A stretch of 64,000 nucleotides of DNA from MED-G105 sp039814575 (GTDB lineage: Bacteria; Pseudomonadota; Alphaproteobacteria; Caulobacterales; Parvularculaceae). Numbering within the stretch: position 1 is the first letter of the stretch; each line of letters begins with the position of its first letter. The notes beneath the pieces are model-generated. The model was given only the letters and a program-made list of their open reading frames with translations. It was not told where the DNA came from and did no database searches. Where the stretch lies: contig JBCCAY010000003.1 of assembly GCA_039814575.1 (NCBI GenBank), positions 62,001 through 126,000 on the forward strand, written 5' to 3'. This document shows, in pieces, positions 8,879 through 17,842 of this stretch. The position numbers and the translations under genes are program-made.

Positions 8879-10681
8879 ATGACGTCGGAAGTAAGATCAC
8901 TGCAGAACTCAATTGTTGAAAACGATGGGAAGCGCCAGCCGGGCGCAACTCAGTCGTCGTCAGGCGGCGCCGCTAGGCGATCGGTGGATAAACCGTCGCT
9001 CGTTATGTCGGACGCCTCCGCGCAGACCCTCACTACAGAGTCGGCCGGGCAGGCGCTTTTCGAGTTTGATCCGGTCCGCAACGCCTTTGTCTGGTCCGAT
9101 GAGACAATTGCTCGGCGGATTTTCGGCGCTGATCTTGAGGGCTCCGCGACGTCCTTGGCGGCGGTTGATAAACGCATCGCAGGGCCCGGGCCTACGGCGC
9201 GCGCCGAGGCGATCGCCGACGGCGTCGGCAATTACTCTTGTGAATACCAGATGACGACCGCCGACGGGGTCGCCCATTGGTTTGAAGAGCGCGGCGGCTG
9301 GATCGCGGCGCTTGGCGAGCGCCGCATGATCGGCGTTTTGCGCTCAATTGATGTTGAAAAACAAGAAACCGAAGAGCTTTATCGGCGTGCGGAATATGAT
9401 GACCTAACGGGGGTTCTAAACCGCACCCAATTGCGCAACAAGCTAGAGGAAGTTCTCGCTGACCTTGAGGGCGATGAAAAAAGCGGCGCTTATCTCATCG
9501 CCGGCGTTGATGATGTCGGTGGAATTAACACCGATTTCGGATTTGTTGCGGCGGATGAGGTGATTTGCTCGGTCGCGGAACGCATCGCGGCGGTCATTGG
9601 CGAGCCAGAACGTATTGGACGCGTCGCCGGCACCAAGTTCGGCATCGTTGTTCCAGACGCGGACGCCGGCGAAGTGCGCCAGGTGTGCATTGAACTTTTA
9701 AACAGCGTGCGCGAAAGCGTTATCGCAACCTCGCAAGGGCCGGTCGCCGCTTCGATCTGCCTCGGCGCCATTGATTTGTCGCCGCAAGAGCGTAACGCCA
9801 ATCTCATTATGGCGCGCGCTGAAGCGGCGCTCGATGAAGCCAAGCGCGGCGGACGATCCAGTTGGTCGTCGTTCAGCGAAAAAACCGACGTCGTTAGTCA
9901 GCGTAAGCGCAATTCCGACATGTCGGACGTCATTCTGACGGCCCTTAACGAACGGCGCATCCATATCGCGTTCCAACCGATCGTCAGCGATTTGGTGGAG
10001 ACGCCGACGAAATTTGAATGCCTGGTTCGAATGACCGACGAGCAGGGCAATGAAGTGCCGGCGCCGCAATTCATTCCGGTCGCGGAGCACCTTGGTCTCG
10101 TTCATATGCTTGATCGGCGCGTTCTAGAACTCGCGATCAACACGCTCTCGACGACGCCGAACATTCACCTTAACGTCAATATCTCCATGGACACGGTGAA
10201 AGATCCGGTCTGGGCGGAAGGCTACATGTCGCTTATGCGCGCCAACGCCGCTTTGGCCTCACGGATTACAGTCGAGCTAACGGAAACGAAGATTATCGAT
10301 GCGGTTGATGCGTCGATCGAGTTCGTATCGGAGCTGAAATCCCTCGGCGCGATGGTGGCGATGGATGATTTCGGCGCCGGCTATACGTCCTTCCGGAATT
10401 TGAAAGCGCTCGATTTCGATATTCTGAAAATTGACGGCTCGTTTGTCACCGGCGTCTCGTCATCGCGCGAGAACCAGTTATTTGTCCGCACCTTGCTCGA
10501 CTTGGCGCGCAACTTCCGTATGAAAACCGTCGCCGAATGGGTCGACAATGAAGCCGACGCCATGGTCTTGAAGGGCCTCGGCGTCGATTCATTGCAAGGT
10601 TTTTTGATCGGAAAACCTGATGTTAAGCCGGAGTGGTTGCCTGACGGCGCGCCGAATGTCCCGCCGGAACGCCACACCTAA
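8879..10681 (+). CDS. PAS-like/degenerate GGDEF/EAL c-di-GMP protein
   Basis: Probable cyclic-di-GMP phosphodiesterase. A PAS-like sensor occupies about residues 55-160. The GGDEF domain (about 170-330) keeps DDLTGVLNR but its active-site position reads AGTKF, so diguanylate cyclase activity is unlikely. The EAL domain (about 350-590) keeps residues expected for catalysis: Glu in FECLVR (ECL in place of EAL), Asn in LNVNIS, Glu in VELTET, the DD pair in AMDDFGAGYTS, Lys in LKIDGSF, and a late Glu and Gln. No membrane segment is seen, so it should be cytosolic. The start is the first ATG; the ribosome binding site is weak. Confidence 0.88.
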   Translation: MTSEVRSLQNSIVENDGKRQPGATQSSSGGAARRSVDKPSLVMSDASAQTLTTESAGQALFEFDPVRNAFVWSDETIARRIFGADLEGSATSLAAVDKRIAGPGPTARAEAIADGVGNYSCEYQMTTADGVAHWFEERGGWIAALGERRMIGVLRSIDVEKQETEELYRRAEYDDLTGVLNRTQLRNKLEEVLADLEGDEKSGAYLIAGVDDVGGINTDFGFVAADEVICSVAERIAAVIGEPERIGRVAGTKFGIVVPDADAGEVRQVCIELLNSVRESVIATSQGPVAASICLGAIDLSPQERNANLIMARAEAALDEAKRGGRSSWSSFSEKTDVVSQRKRNSDMSDVILTALNERRIHIAFQPIVSDLVETPTKFECLVRMTDEQGNEVPAPQFIPVAEHLGLVHMLDRRVLELAINTLSTTPNIHLNVNISMDTVKDPVWAEGYMSLMRANAALASRITVELTETKIIDAVDASIEFVSELKSLGAMVAMDDFGAGYTSFRNLKALDFDILKIDGSFVTGVSSSRENQLFVRTLLDLARNFRMKTVAEWVDNEADAMVLKGLGVDSLQGFLIGKPDVKPEWLPDGAPNVPPERHT

Positions 10682-10785
10682 TCGCTCGTCACGACGTCGA
10701 TCGATGATTGCGCGACGTTTAAAGGTCTGCGCTCCAGGGGCGCGATGCGCTCTCGTCAAATAGTGGCGCGAGGTCGATTGCCGCG

Positions 10786-11565
10786 TTATTTTCCAAGTTT
10801 TCGCATTGCGTCTTTGAGTTCGGCGAGCTCCGCGCGCAGCGCATCGATTTCTTGCTTTTGTTGCTCGTTCGCCGCCGGGGCGCCCTGTCCTGGCGTTCCC
10901 CCTGTTGCAGCAGCATCTGGTGCGAACGGATTGACGCCGGCGCCCATTGCGCCAAGTCCCCCCGGCCCCATGCCCCCTGGCCCAATGCCGCCGGCTGCGC
11001 CCGTTCCTAAAGGCGAGAACATCTGCAAGGCGCGTTCGAAGAGCGCCATGTTCTGACGGGCGGTTTCTTCGAACATGTTATACCCAGGCGTCGCGCCGAA
11101 CGCGTCGCGCATTTGCGACCGGATTTTCTCTTGGTTCTCGGCGAAGGTGTTCATGCTCATCTCTAAGTAAGATGGAACGAACGATTGCATGCTGTCGCCG
11201 TAGAACTGGATCAATTGCCGCAAGAATTGAATCGGCAACAGGTTCTGACCTTTGTTTTCTTCTTCGAAGATAATCTGTGTCAGGACCGAGCGGGTGATGT
11301 CTTCGCCGGTTTTCGCGTCTTTAACGACGAAATCCTCGCCGTTTTTGACCATCTCCGATAGATAGTCGAGCGTCACGTAAGAGCTTGTGCCGGTATTGTA
11401 GAGGCGTCGGTTTGCATACTTTTTGATGACGACCGCTTCGCCGTCCGCGCGTTTTTTATTGCGCGCTTTGCCTCTTTCATGGGCCGCCCCATCTTTCGAG
11501 GTCCCATCGTTCGAAGCCCCATTATTCGAAGCAGCGGCGGGTTTGTCGTTATTTGTCTCGGACAT
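10786..11565 (-). CDS. phaR: Polyhydroxyalkanoate synthesis repressor PhaR
   Basis: DNA-binding regulator of PHA storage that also binds PHA granules in known systems. The PHB/PHA regulator DNA-binding domain begins at VVIKKYANRRLYNT and runs into the accumulation-regulator repeat (SVLTQIIFEEE, then LPIQFLRQLIQFYGDSMQ). A Gly/Pro/Met-rich linker follows, then a C-terminal coiled coil (EIDALRAELAELKDAMRK). The start at 11565 is preceded by AGGAGA at proper spacing; a 12-codon upstream extension is less likely. It is divergent from phaA-phaB, the genes it should control. Confidence 0.93.
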   Translation of the reverse strand: MSETNNDKPAAASNNGASNDGTSKDGAAHERGKARNKKRADGEAVVIKKYANRRLYNTGTSSYVTLDYLSEMVKNGEDFVVKDAKTGEDITRSVLTQIIFEEENKGQNLLPIQFLRQLIQFYGDSMQSFVPSYLEMSMNTFAENQEKIRSQMRDAFGATPGYNMFEETARQNMALFERALQMFSPLGTGAAGGIGPGGMGPGGLGAMGAGVNPFAPDAAATGGTPGQGAPAANEQQKQEIDALRAELAELKDAMRKLGK

Positions 11566-11937
11566 CGAAAAGCGTCTCCTCAATCCCCTCAGTTCCACCA
11601 TTATTGTTCGCCAATCATGCGCGCAACTCAGGTCCTATCGGGCGCTTGGCGAAACCTCGCATCCTGCCGTCTGTGCACATTTTCAAAGCGCTGGTTCTAA
11701 GCGCTGGCGCGGTGTTTTCTTTCGCTATAGCACAAAACTTTACAAACCCCCATGGCCAGACCCGGACAAAGCAACAAAACGCCTCGATTTCAGGGGGTTG
11801 GCCCGTTTAGAGCGGCGTCGCCGGGGCCTTATGCCGGCGTTTGCTAAGTTGCAGCGCGAAACGCGTGCATTGGCGGCGGCGAAGCGCTATAGCGCGATGA
11901 GCGTGTTAATTGGTTAACGAGCCCTAATGGAGGCGGT
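11566..11937. other. Divergent phaR/phaA intergenic region
   Basis: A 372-bp non-coding stretch that must hold the phaR and phaA promoters. A TTAATTGGTTAAC element sits at about 11905-11917, some 25 bp before phaA. No convincing gene, terminator or known RNA was recognised. PhaR operator sites would be expected here from family knowledge, but I cannot point to one with confidence. Confidence 0.4.
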
Positions 11938-13113
11938 ATGAGCGAAGTGGTTATTGCGTCAGCGGCGCGGACGGGCGTTGGGTCGTTCGGCGGTGGATTG
12001 TCGAGCGTTCCGGCGGCGAAACTAGGCGAGGTCGCCATCAAAGAAGCGCTGAGCCGCGCCGGCGTCGACGGCGAGAGCGTCGATGAGGTCATGATGGGCC
12101 ATGTGCTGCAAACCGCCCAGGGCCAAAACACTGCGCGCCAAGCCGCCATGCATGCCGGCGTTCCGAAAGAAAAGCCGGCGATGACGATTAATCAGGTTTG
12201 CGGGTCGGGCCTGCGCGCCGTGGCGCTCGCGGCCCAGGCGATCCGCACCGGCGACGCTTCGACAATTGTCGCCGGCGGGCAGGAAAACATGTCCCTGTCG
12301 CCGCACGCGTCGTTCCTTCGTACGGGAACGAAAATGGGCGAGGTCGCCAACAAAGACACGATGATCGTTGATGGTTTGTGGGACGCGTTCAACGACTATC
12401 ATATGGGCCGCACGGCGGAGAACCTCGCGGAGAAGTATCAAATCAGCCGCGAAGAGCAGGACGCGTTCGCCGTCGCCAGTCAGAACAAAGCCGAAGCCGC
12501 CAAGAAAGCCGGCAAGTTCGCCGACGAAATCGCGCCAGTGACGATTAAGACGCGCAAAGGCGAGGTTGTCTTTAGCGAGGACGAATATATTCGCGAAGGC
12601 GTCACGGTCGACAGCATCTCAGGGCTTCGTCCCGCCTTTATCAAAGAAGGCTCGGTGACGGCGGCGAACGCCTCGGGCATCAATGACGGCGCTGCGGCGC
12701 TTGTCGTTATGTCCGAAGCAGAAGCGGACCGTCGCGGCGTGGTGCCGATGGCGCGCATCGCATCGGCCGCCCATTGCGGTGTTGACCCCTCCATCATGGG
12801 CATCGGCCCGGCGCCGGCCTCGAGGCTCGCCTTGAAAAAAGCCGGCTGGAGCCTCGACGACGTCGACCTTATCGAAGCGAATGAAGCCTTTGCGGCCCAA
12901 GCGCTTGCGGTCGGCAAGGAGCTCGGCTGGGACCCGGCTAAGGTCAACGTCAATGGCGGCGCGATCGCGATTGGCCACCCCATTGGCGCGTCCGGCGCGC
13001 GCATTCTGACGACGCTCCTGCACGAGATGAAACGGTCCGGCGCGAAGAAGGGCCTTGCAACCTTGTGCATTGGCGGCGGCATGGGCGTCGCTTTATGTGT
13101 CGAGAGCGCGTAA
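11938..13113 (+). CDS. phaA: Acetyl-CoA C-acetyltransferase (beta-ketothiolase)
   Basis: Condenses two acetyl-CoA to acetoacetyl-CoA, the first step of polyhydroxybutyrate synthesis. The catalytic triad is visible: Cys88 in NQVCGSG, His347 in GHPIGASGAR and Cys377 in TLCIGGGMG. The 391-aa length is exactly typical of bacterial biosynthetic thiolases. It is followed 59 bp later by phaB, with phaR divergent upstream, so this is the supply module for PHB; a synthase gene is not in the window. Confidence 0.96.
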   Translation: MSEVVIASAARTGVGSFGGGLSSVPAAKLGEVAIKEALSRAGVDGESVDEVMMGHVLQTAQGQNTARQAAMHAGVPKEKPAMTINQVCGSGLRAVALAAQAIRTGDASTIVAGGQENMSLSPHASFLRTGTKMGEVANKDTMIVDGLWDAFNDYHMGRTAENLAEKYQISREEQDAFAVASQNKAEAAKKAGKFADEIAPVTIKTRKGEVVFSEDEYIREGVTVDSISGLRPAFIKEGSVTAANASGINDGAAALVVMSEAEADRRGVVPMARIASAAHCGVDPSIMGIGPAPASRLALKKAGWSLDDVDLIEANEAFAAQALAVGKELGWDPAKVNVNGGAIAIGHPIGASGARILTTLLHEMKRSGAKKGLATLCIGGGMGVALCVESA

Positions 13114-13172
13114 CAGGCTGCGCAATAGCCGACGGTAGTCGATAAAGTCAAAACTTTGGAAGGATGAAGACC

Positions 13173-13901
13173 ATGACCGCGAGAAACGCGATTGTCACCG
13201 GCGGCACGCGAGGCATCGGCCTCGCCATCGCTGAAGCGCTGAAAGCGGCCGGCTGCAATGTCGCCGCCACCTATGCCGGCAATGACGCCGCGGCGCAGGC
13301 GTGTACGGAAAAAACCGGCATTGCTTGTTATAAATGGGACGTCGGCGATTATGCGGCGTGTAAAGACGGCGTTGCAAAGATCGAAGCGGAGCAAGGGCCG
13401 ACGGATATTCTCGTCAATAACGCCGGCATCACCCGCGACGCCATGTTCCATAAACTCGCGCCGGAGCAGTGGAGCGAGGTAATGCGCGCCGACCTCGACA
13501 GCGTCTTTAATATGAGCCACCAGGTGTTTCCGGGTATGCGCTCGCGTGGCTTCGGCCGGATCATCAACATTTCGTCGATTAACGGCCAAAAAGGGCAAAT
13601 GGGGCAGACGAACTATTCTGCCGCGAAAGCGGGCATGATCGGCTTCACCCGCGCCCTTGCGCAAGAAGGCGCGTTTAAAGGCGTCACGGTCAACGCCATC
13701 GCGCCCGGCTATATCGCGACCGACATGGTGGCGAAAATCGACGACAAGGTGAAAGAGGGCATCATCGCGCAGATCCCCGTCGGCCGTCTTGGCGAAGCCG
13801 AAGAGATCGCGCGTTGCGTTGCGTTTCTGGCCGATGACGGCGCTGGGTTTATCACCGGCTCGGTGGTGACGGCGAACGGCGGTCAATACATCACGGCTTA
13901 A
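13173..13901 (+). CDS. phaB: Acetoacetyl-CoA reductase
   Basis: NADPH-dependent reduction of acetoacetyl-CoA to (R)-3-hydroxybutyryl-CoA for PHB. Short-chain dehydrogenase fold: the nucleotide loop TGGTRGIG (about 9-16), NNAG (about 82-85), and the catalytic Ser135, Tyr148 and Lys152 (YSAAK). I chose the ATG at 13173 rather than 13164 because GGAAGG lies about 9 bases before it, while it directly abuts the first ATG. The resulting start, MTARNAIVTGGTRGIG, matches family N-termini. Two hairpins follow, ending the phaA-phaB operon. Confidence 0.95.
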   Translation: MTARNAIVTGGTRGIGLAIAEALKAAGCNVAATYAGNDAAAQACTEKTGIACYKWDVGDYAACKDGVAKIEAEQGPTDILVNNAGITRDAMFHKLAPEQWSEVMRADLDSVFNMSHQVFPGMRSRGFGRIINISSINGQKGQMGQTNYSAAKAGMIGFTRALAQEGAFKGVTVNAIAPGYIATDMVAKIDDKVKEGIIAQIPVGRLGEAEEIARCVAFLADDGAGFITGSVVTANGGQYITA

Positions 13902-13935
13902 ACGCTTCTTGAACTGACGTTGGAAGCGTTAGTTT
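13901..13935 (+). terminator. Weak hairpin just after phaB
   Basis: An 8-bp stem (AACGCTTC pairing with GAAGCGTT) with a 14-nt loop, followed by AGTTTTT. It overlaps the phaB stop codon. It may act together with the stronger terminator 30 bp downstream. Confidence 0.5.
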
Positions 13936-13965
13936 TTGTGACTCCAACAATATTTTCACAATAAG

Positions 13966-13997
13966 ACCCGGCATGGAGCGTCCATGCCGGGTTTTTT
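13966..13997 (+). terminator. Strong intrinsic terminator of phaA-phaB
   Basis: A perfect 12-bp stem (ACCCGGCATGGA/TCCATGCCGGGT) with a GCG loop runs directly into a T6 tract. This is a textbook rho-independent terminator on the + strand and marks the end of the phaA-phaB transcript. Confidence 0.93.
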
Positions 13998-14403
13998 ATA
14001 TGCGTCGCTTTTGGCGACGCGCCGTCAGGGGCTTCATAACGTCGAGCCTGTCGCAGGAACAAAAGCGAGGATTTTTAAAGAGTTAGTCGTCTATCTGGGC
14101 AAAACGGGGTTTTTCCTCGAAAGACCGCCGGTTTGGCTCGGACTTTCGTCATATCGCCCGGATTTCGCCCTAAAGGCCTATTAGGACTTGGTTCCAATAA
14201 AGTCGGGGCTGGCGATGGGATTGGTTTAGGGGCTGACCTCGCGGGACAGCCGAAACGGCGCATAATGGGTGTCGACCTCATGTCTCAAGGCGAGCCTCTG
14301 TGTTGTACATCGGGGGCGTGCATCGGGGGCGTGCATGGCGCGAATGCATTGGGAGCGGGCTTTGAGGGCGTTGTTTGGGCGCGTGCGTAAAGTAAACGAT
14401 TGA
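13998..14403. other. Gene-free stretch with a 13-bp tandem repeat
   Basis: About 400 bp between the phaB terminator and the next gene. I see no gene. The only feature is a perfect 13-bp direct repeat (CATCGGGGGCGTG) at 14308-14320 and 14321-14333. The promoter for the following exported-protein pair should lie here but no clear motif was found. Confidence 0.4.
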
Positions 14404-15432
14404 GTGGATGAGCGATTGACGCTTTTTCGAGAATATTCCCTTTCCTGCGCGGTACGCCGCGGCGTTGCGACGGCGATGGCTTTCCTCGCGGCGATGATGG
14501 TCTTTGCGATCGCCGGGCTCTCGACGCCGGCGCACGCCGCCGGAGCGCAAGACCCTTTTTCCGCGCTTGTTGAACGCCCGCGCACTGCGTCGCGCGGCAT
14601 TGGCGTTGAACGGTTCGTCACGGCGGCGGACGGGCGCGTCTTTCTGTTCGAGCGCTTTGGGCCGAACGGCCGGGCGCGTTTTTTATGCGCGGACGCCGAT
14701 CCGCGTCTTTCGTGCCAATTGGATGACGACTTACCGTCGGAAGAGATTGTTGTGTTGCGCGCGACGCGTGCGCCGCGCGGCGATACGCTGTATAAAGATG
14801 AAAACGGGCGCGCCGTTCTGCGCATGACGCCCTATGGCAATGCGACGGTTTATTGGCCTGGAGAAAACACCGGTTCGGCCGCCACCAAGACGTTTAACGC
14901 AGATCCGAGTTTGCGATTATCGCCGGCCACGGCCGATGTCGCCCTTGCGCGCGCGCAAAAAGCGACGGCGCTCGTCAGCGCCAAAATAGGTGCGCCCGTG
15001 CTTTTTGAGGCGTCGCCTATAACTTTGGAAGACAGAACAGTCCGTGCAGATCCCGATGGCGTTCGTCGCGCCGCCATTACTGCGGCCGAACCGGCGCCGG
15101 CTCTGGCGTTCGCGCCGCAGACGGCGTTTACCGCGCGTTCATTGCCCGGCGATGGAGAAAATCTAGCGGGGCGACGTTCGATTGAGCGGGACGCATCGGT
15201 TCTCGCCGATGCCGTTGCGCGGGTCGCGGAGGCGCTTGACCATGTCGCGCGGGACAAGGCGGGCCGTTTGGCCCTCAGTCAGCAAATTCGCGCCGTTCGC
15301 TTTGATGTAGGGCGTGCGCCGGACGTTCGTCTACAAGACGGAACGCTCTTTGTCGTCGTTGACGAGGAGGCGGGTGTTGAGGGGCGTTTATCGTCGGCCG
15401 CCATTATCTCCTATTTGGAGGAGAACTTGTGA
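14404..15432 (+). CDS. Exported hypothetical protein (DUF4908-like)
   Basis: A 342-aa protein with an N-terminal signal peptide: a hydrophobic core at about 25-42 and a likely cleavage after AHA near residue 45. The central part (ERFVTAADGRVFLFERFG, then RATRAPRGDTLYKDENGR) resembles the DUF4908 family as I remember it from Caulobacter relatives; this is a tentative match. Function unknown, expected in the periplasm. The start is taken as GTG 14404; the TTG at 14416 is an alternative. The stop overlaps the next gene by 4 bases, so the two should be co-translated. Confidence 0.7.
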   Translation: MDERLTLFREYSLSCAVRRGVATAMAFLAAMMVFAIAGLSTPAHAAGAQDPFSALVERPRTASRGIGVERFVTAADGRVFLFERFGPNGRARFLCADADPRLSCQLDDDLPSEEIVVLRATRAPRGDTLYKDENGRAVLRMTPYGNATVYWPGENTGSAATKTFNADPSLRLSPATADVALARAQKATALVSAKIGAPVLFEASPITLEDRTVRADPDGVRRAAITAAEPAPALAFAPQTAFTARSLPGDGENLAGRRSIERDASVLADAVARVAEALDHVARDKAGRLALSQQIRAVRFDVGRAPDVRLQDGTLFVVVDEEAGVEGRLSSAAIISYLEENL

Positions 15433-15878
15433 GCGCGCGACGCCAAGGAGTCATCGTTGGGCGATCGACAGGGAGGCGGTCTCTCGCCCTCGCTATAACG
15501 TTTTTGGCGAGCACTGTCGCGACGGCCGCGGTTGCACAATCGCTCAAATCCCTGCGCGCCCAGGAGCGCGAAGAAGCGGCGCTTGCGGATGAAGGCAGCT
15601 ATACTTCCGACGTCTGCGGCCAATCCATTGCAACGTCGATCGACTGGGACAGCATGGAGGGGTGGCCGGAAGACGAGAGCGTCGCAGACGCCTGCGGCGG
15701 CGCGCTATCGGCGTTGGAATCGCTTTGCCGCAGCGGCTCAGCGCCGGCGGTGGAGAGTTTCGTTTGTCTCGGTGACGGGTCGGGACCCGATTACGCAGAC
15801 AGTGAGCTGCGCTACGGCGCTAGCCCAGACGGCGGCGACGCCTATGCCGCCACCAAGAGTTATCTTCAAGGCCTGTGA
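15429..15878 (+). CDS. Small exported hypothetical protein
   Basis: A 149-aa protein with a signal peptide (basic start, hydrophobic core SLALAITFLAS, probable cleavage after AVA near residue 36). The mature part is acidic with four cysteines (in SDVCGQS, ADACGGA, ESLCRSG and SFVCLGDG), which could form two disulfides. It starts with GTG overlapping the preceding stop (GTGA), and a strong GGAGGAG sits just upstream. Function unknown; the overlap suggests it works with the preceding exported protein. Confidence 0.68.
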   Translation: MSARRQGVIVGRSTGRRSLALAITFLASTVATAAVAQSLKSLRAQEREEAALADEGSYTSDVCGQSIATSIDWDSMEGWPEDESVADACGGALSALESLCRSGSAPAVESFVCLGDGSGPDYADSELRYGASPDGGDAYAATKSYLQGL

Positions 15879-15970
15879 CGCTTGACCTGATCCAGAGGGG
15901 ATACACCTTGAGGTCCGACAATTTGGCGGTAAAGGCCATTTTCTTCGTCTTGCGACAATGTTGATCAAAC

Positions 15971-15982
15971 AGGTATATACCT
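15971..15982. promoter_or_regulatory. 12-bp perfect palindrome upstream of sulP
   Basis: AGGTATATACCT is a perfect palindrome in a locally AT-rich stretch, 158 bp before the SulP start and after the exported-protein pair. It could be an operator or part of a promoter. No known regulator is assigned, so the call rests only on symmetry and location. Confidence 0.3.
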
Positions 15983-16140
15983 TTATTTATTCAATGAAAT
16001 CAAAATCGTAGATTGGGCGGCATAGTTTTCGACGCTCAAACCATCGAAAGAGCGCCGCCTGCGGCGAGATAGTTGTTGCGTCGCAGCATAAATCCCCCTA
16101 AACGGCCGCTTTTGTTTTTGCCGCTCGTCTCAAGGTCACT

Positions 16141-17781
16141 ATGGCTGAACTTTCTCTCGCCGGTCTCGCCGATCGGCTGAAACGGCATGGATTCTCCAAC
16201 ACCAGCGACGCCGCGCCGTCACTGGCGCGCATTCGCATCGAAACCCTTGCAGGGCTTACGGTGGCGCTGGCGTTGGTGCCGGAAGCGGTGGCGTTCGCCT
16301 TTGTCGCTGGCGTTGAACCGCTCGTCGGTCTTTATGCGGCTTTCATTGTCGGATTGATCACTGCGGTTTTCGGTGGACGGCCGGGCATGATTTCCGGCGC
16401 GACCGGCGCGCTCGCCGTCGTCATGGTCGCGCTCGTCGCTCAGCATGGCGTTGAGTATCTCTTCGCGACCGTCGTTTTGATGGGCGTCTTGCAAGTCGCG
16501 GCCGGCGTTTTCCGGCTGGGTAAATTTATCCGTCTCGTGCCGACGCCGGTCATGCTCGGCTTTGTAAACGGGCTCGCGATCGTCATAGGCCTTGCCCAGC
16601 TCGGTCAGTTCCAAGTTCCGGGTACGGCGCACCCCGACGGGCACAGCTTCCTGCCGAACGGCGAATGGCTGACCGGCGCGCCGCTGGCGCTGATGTTGGC
16701 GCTCGTGGCGCTTACGATGCTGGTTATTTGGTTCGTCCCGCGACTGACGAAAGCGGTGCCGGCGCCCTTGGCGGGCATTGTATTCGTTGCGGCGATCGTT
16801 ATCGGCTTCGGCCTTGACGTGCCGCGGGTTGGTGACTTGGCGTCAATCGAAGGCGGCTTGCCGGCGTTTCACGCGCCGAATGTGCCGCTTACTTTTGAGA
16901 CATTTCAGATCATTCTGCCCTATGCGGTGATCCTCGCGGCGATCGGCCTTATTGAAAGCCTGCTCACCCTCAACCTCGTTGGCGAGATGACCGGCAAGCG
17001 CGGCGGCGCCTCGCAGGAGTGCCTCGCCCAGGGCGGCGCCAATATCGTCACGGGCTTTTTCGGCGGCATGGGCGGGTGCGCCATGATCGGTCAATCCATG
17101 ATCAACGTGAAATCCGGCGGCGTCACGCGCCTCTCCGGCATTATGGCGGCGCTCTTTCTACTGACGTTCATTCTTGTCGGCTCCAGCTTCATTGAACAGA
17201 TCCCGTTAGCGGCGCTTGTGGGCGTCATGTTCATGGTCGTCATCGGCACCTTCGCTTGGAACAGTCTGCGCATTATGCGGAAAATTCCGGCGACGGACGC
17301 CGTCGTCATCGTGCTCGTAACGGCGGTCACCGTTTGGCAAGACCTCGCCGTCGCCGTCATTGTCGGCGTCATCGTCTCGGCGCTCGCTTATGCCTGGAAC
17401 AACGCAAAGCGCATCCATGTCATCGAGCGCGACAGCCAGCGCGAGCCTGGCGCGAAAGTCTATGAGATTTCCGGGCCGTTGTTTTTCGGATCGACGGACG
17501 GTTTTGCCGAACTCTTTACGCCTGAAGATGATCCCGACGTCGTCATTGTCGACTTCATGCGCTCGCGCGTCGTTGATCAGTCCGCGCTGCAAGCGATCGA
17601 GGACTTAGCGGCGAAATATGAAGCGATCGGCAAAACGCTGCGTCTGCGTCATCTAACGCGGGACTGCCATCGCCTCTTGAACCGCGCCGGTCAGCTCATC
17701 GTCGATTCAGAAGATGATCCGGAATACGGCCTCGCCGTCGACTATAATGTCCGTACCGGCGCCTTTGGCGGCGCCCATTAG
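16141..17781 (+). CDS. SulP family anion transporter with STAS domain
   Basis: Inner-membrane anion transporter of the SLC26/SulP family (sulfate, bicarbonate or related anions; the substrate cannot be assigned). The family signature is at about 35-65 (ETLAGLTVALALVPEAVAFA, then GLYAAFIVG). About 12-14 hydrophobic segments extend to about residue 420, followed by a cytoplasmic STAS domain (about 440-535, including DVVIVDFMRSRVVDQSAL). The 546-aa length is typical. It is monocistronic, with its promoter probably in the 260 bp upstream. Confidence 0.92.
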   Translation: MAELSLAGLADRLKRHGFSNTSDAAPSLARIRIETLAGLTVALALVPEAVAFAFVAGVEPLVGLYAAFIVGLITAVFGGRPGMISGATGALAVVMVALVAQHGVEYLFATVVLMGVLQVAAGVFRLGKFIRLVPTPVMLGFVNGLAIVIGLAQLGQFQVPGTAHPDGHSFLPNGEWLTGAPLALMLALVALTMLVIWFVPRLTKAVPAPLAGIVFVAAIVIGFGLDVPRVGDLASIEGGLPAFHAPNVPLTFETFQIILPYAVILAAIGLIESLLTLNLVGEMTGKRGGASQECLAQGGANIVTGFFGGMGGCAMIGQSMINVKSGGVTRLSGIMAALFLLTFILVGSSFIEQIPLAALVGVMFMVVIGTFAWNSLRIMRKIPATDAVVIVLVTAVTVWQDLAVAVIVGVIVSALAYAWNNAKRIHVIERDSQREPGAKVYEISGPLFFGSTDGFAELFTPEDDPDVVIVDFMRSRVVDQSALQAIEDLAAKYEAIGKTLRLRHLTRDCHRLLNRAGQLIVDSEDDPEYGLAVDYNVRTGAFGGAH

Positions 17782-17842
17782 CGTTCTAGCGAGAGCGCCC
17801 GCACCACGTTCTCGAACGAGACCATTTATAGTTTGTCGGCGC

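Noticed and set aside
11751..11846. Short ATG frame of about 31 codons before phaA
   Set aside because: Too short, no ribosome binding site, and low similarity to anything known; treated as non-coding.
14308..14333. 13-bp direct repeat as a start of a CRISPR or iteron array
   Set aside because: Only two adjacent copies, no spacers and no rep or cas genes; simple tandem duplication.
14226..14825. Minus-strand frame of 199 codons opposite the exported-protein gene
   Set aside because: Arg/Ser/Ala-rich antisense shadow; the plus-strand gene has a signal peptide and a coupled partner.
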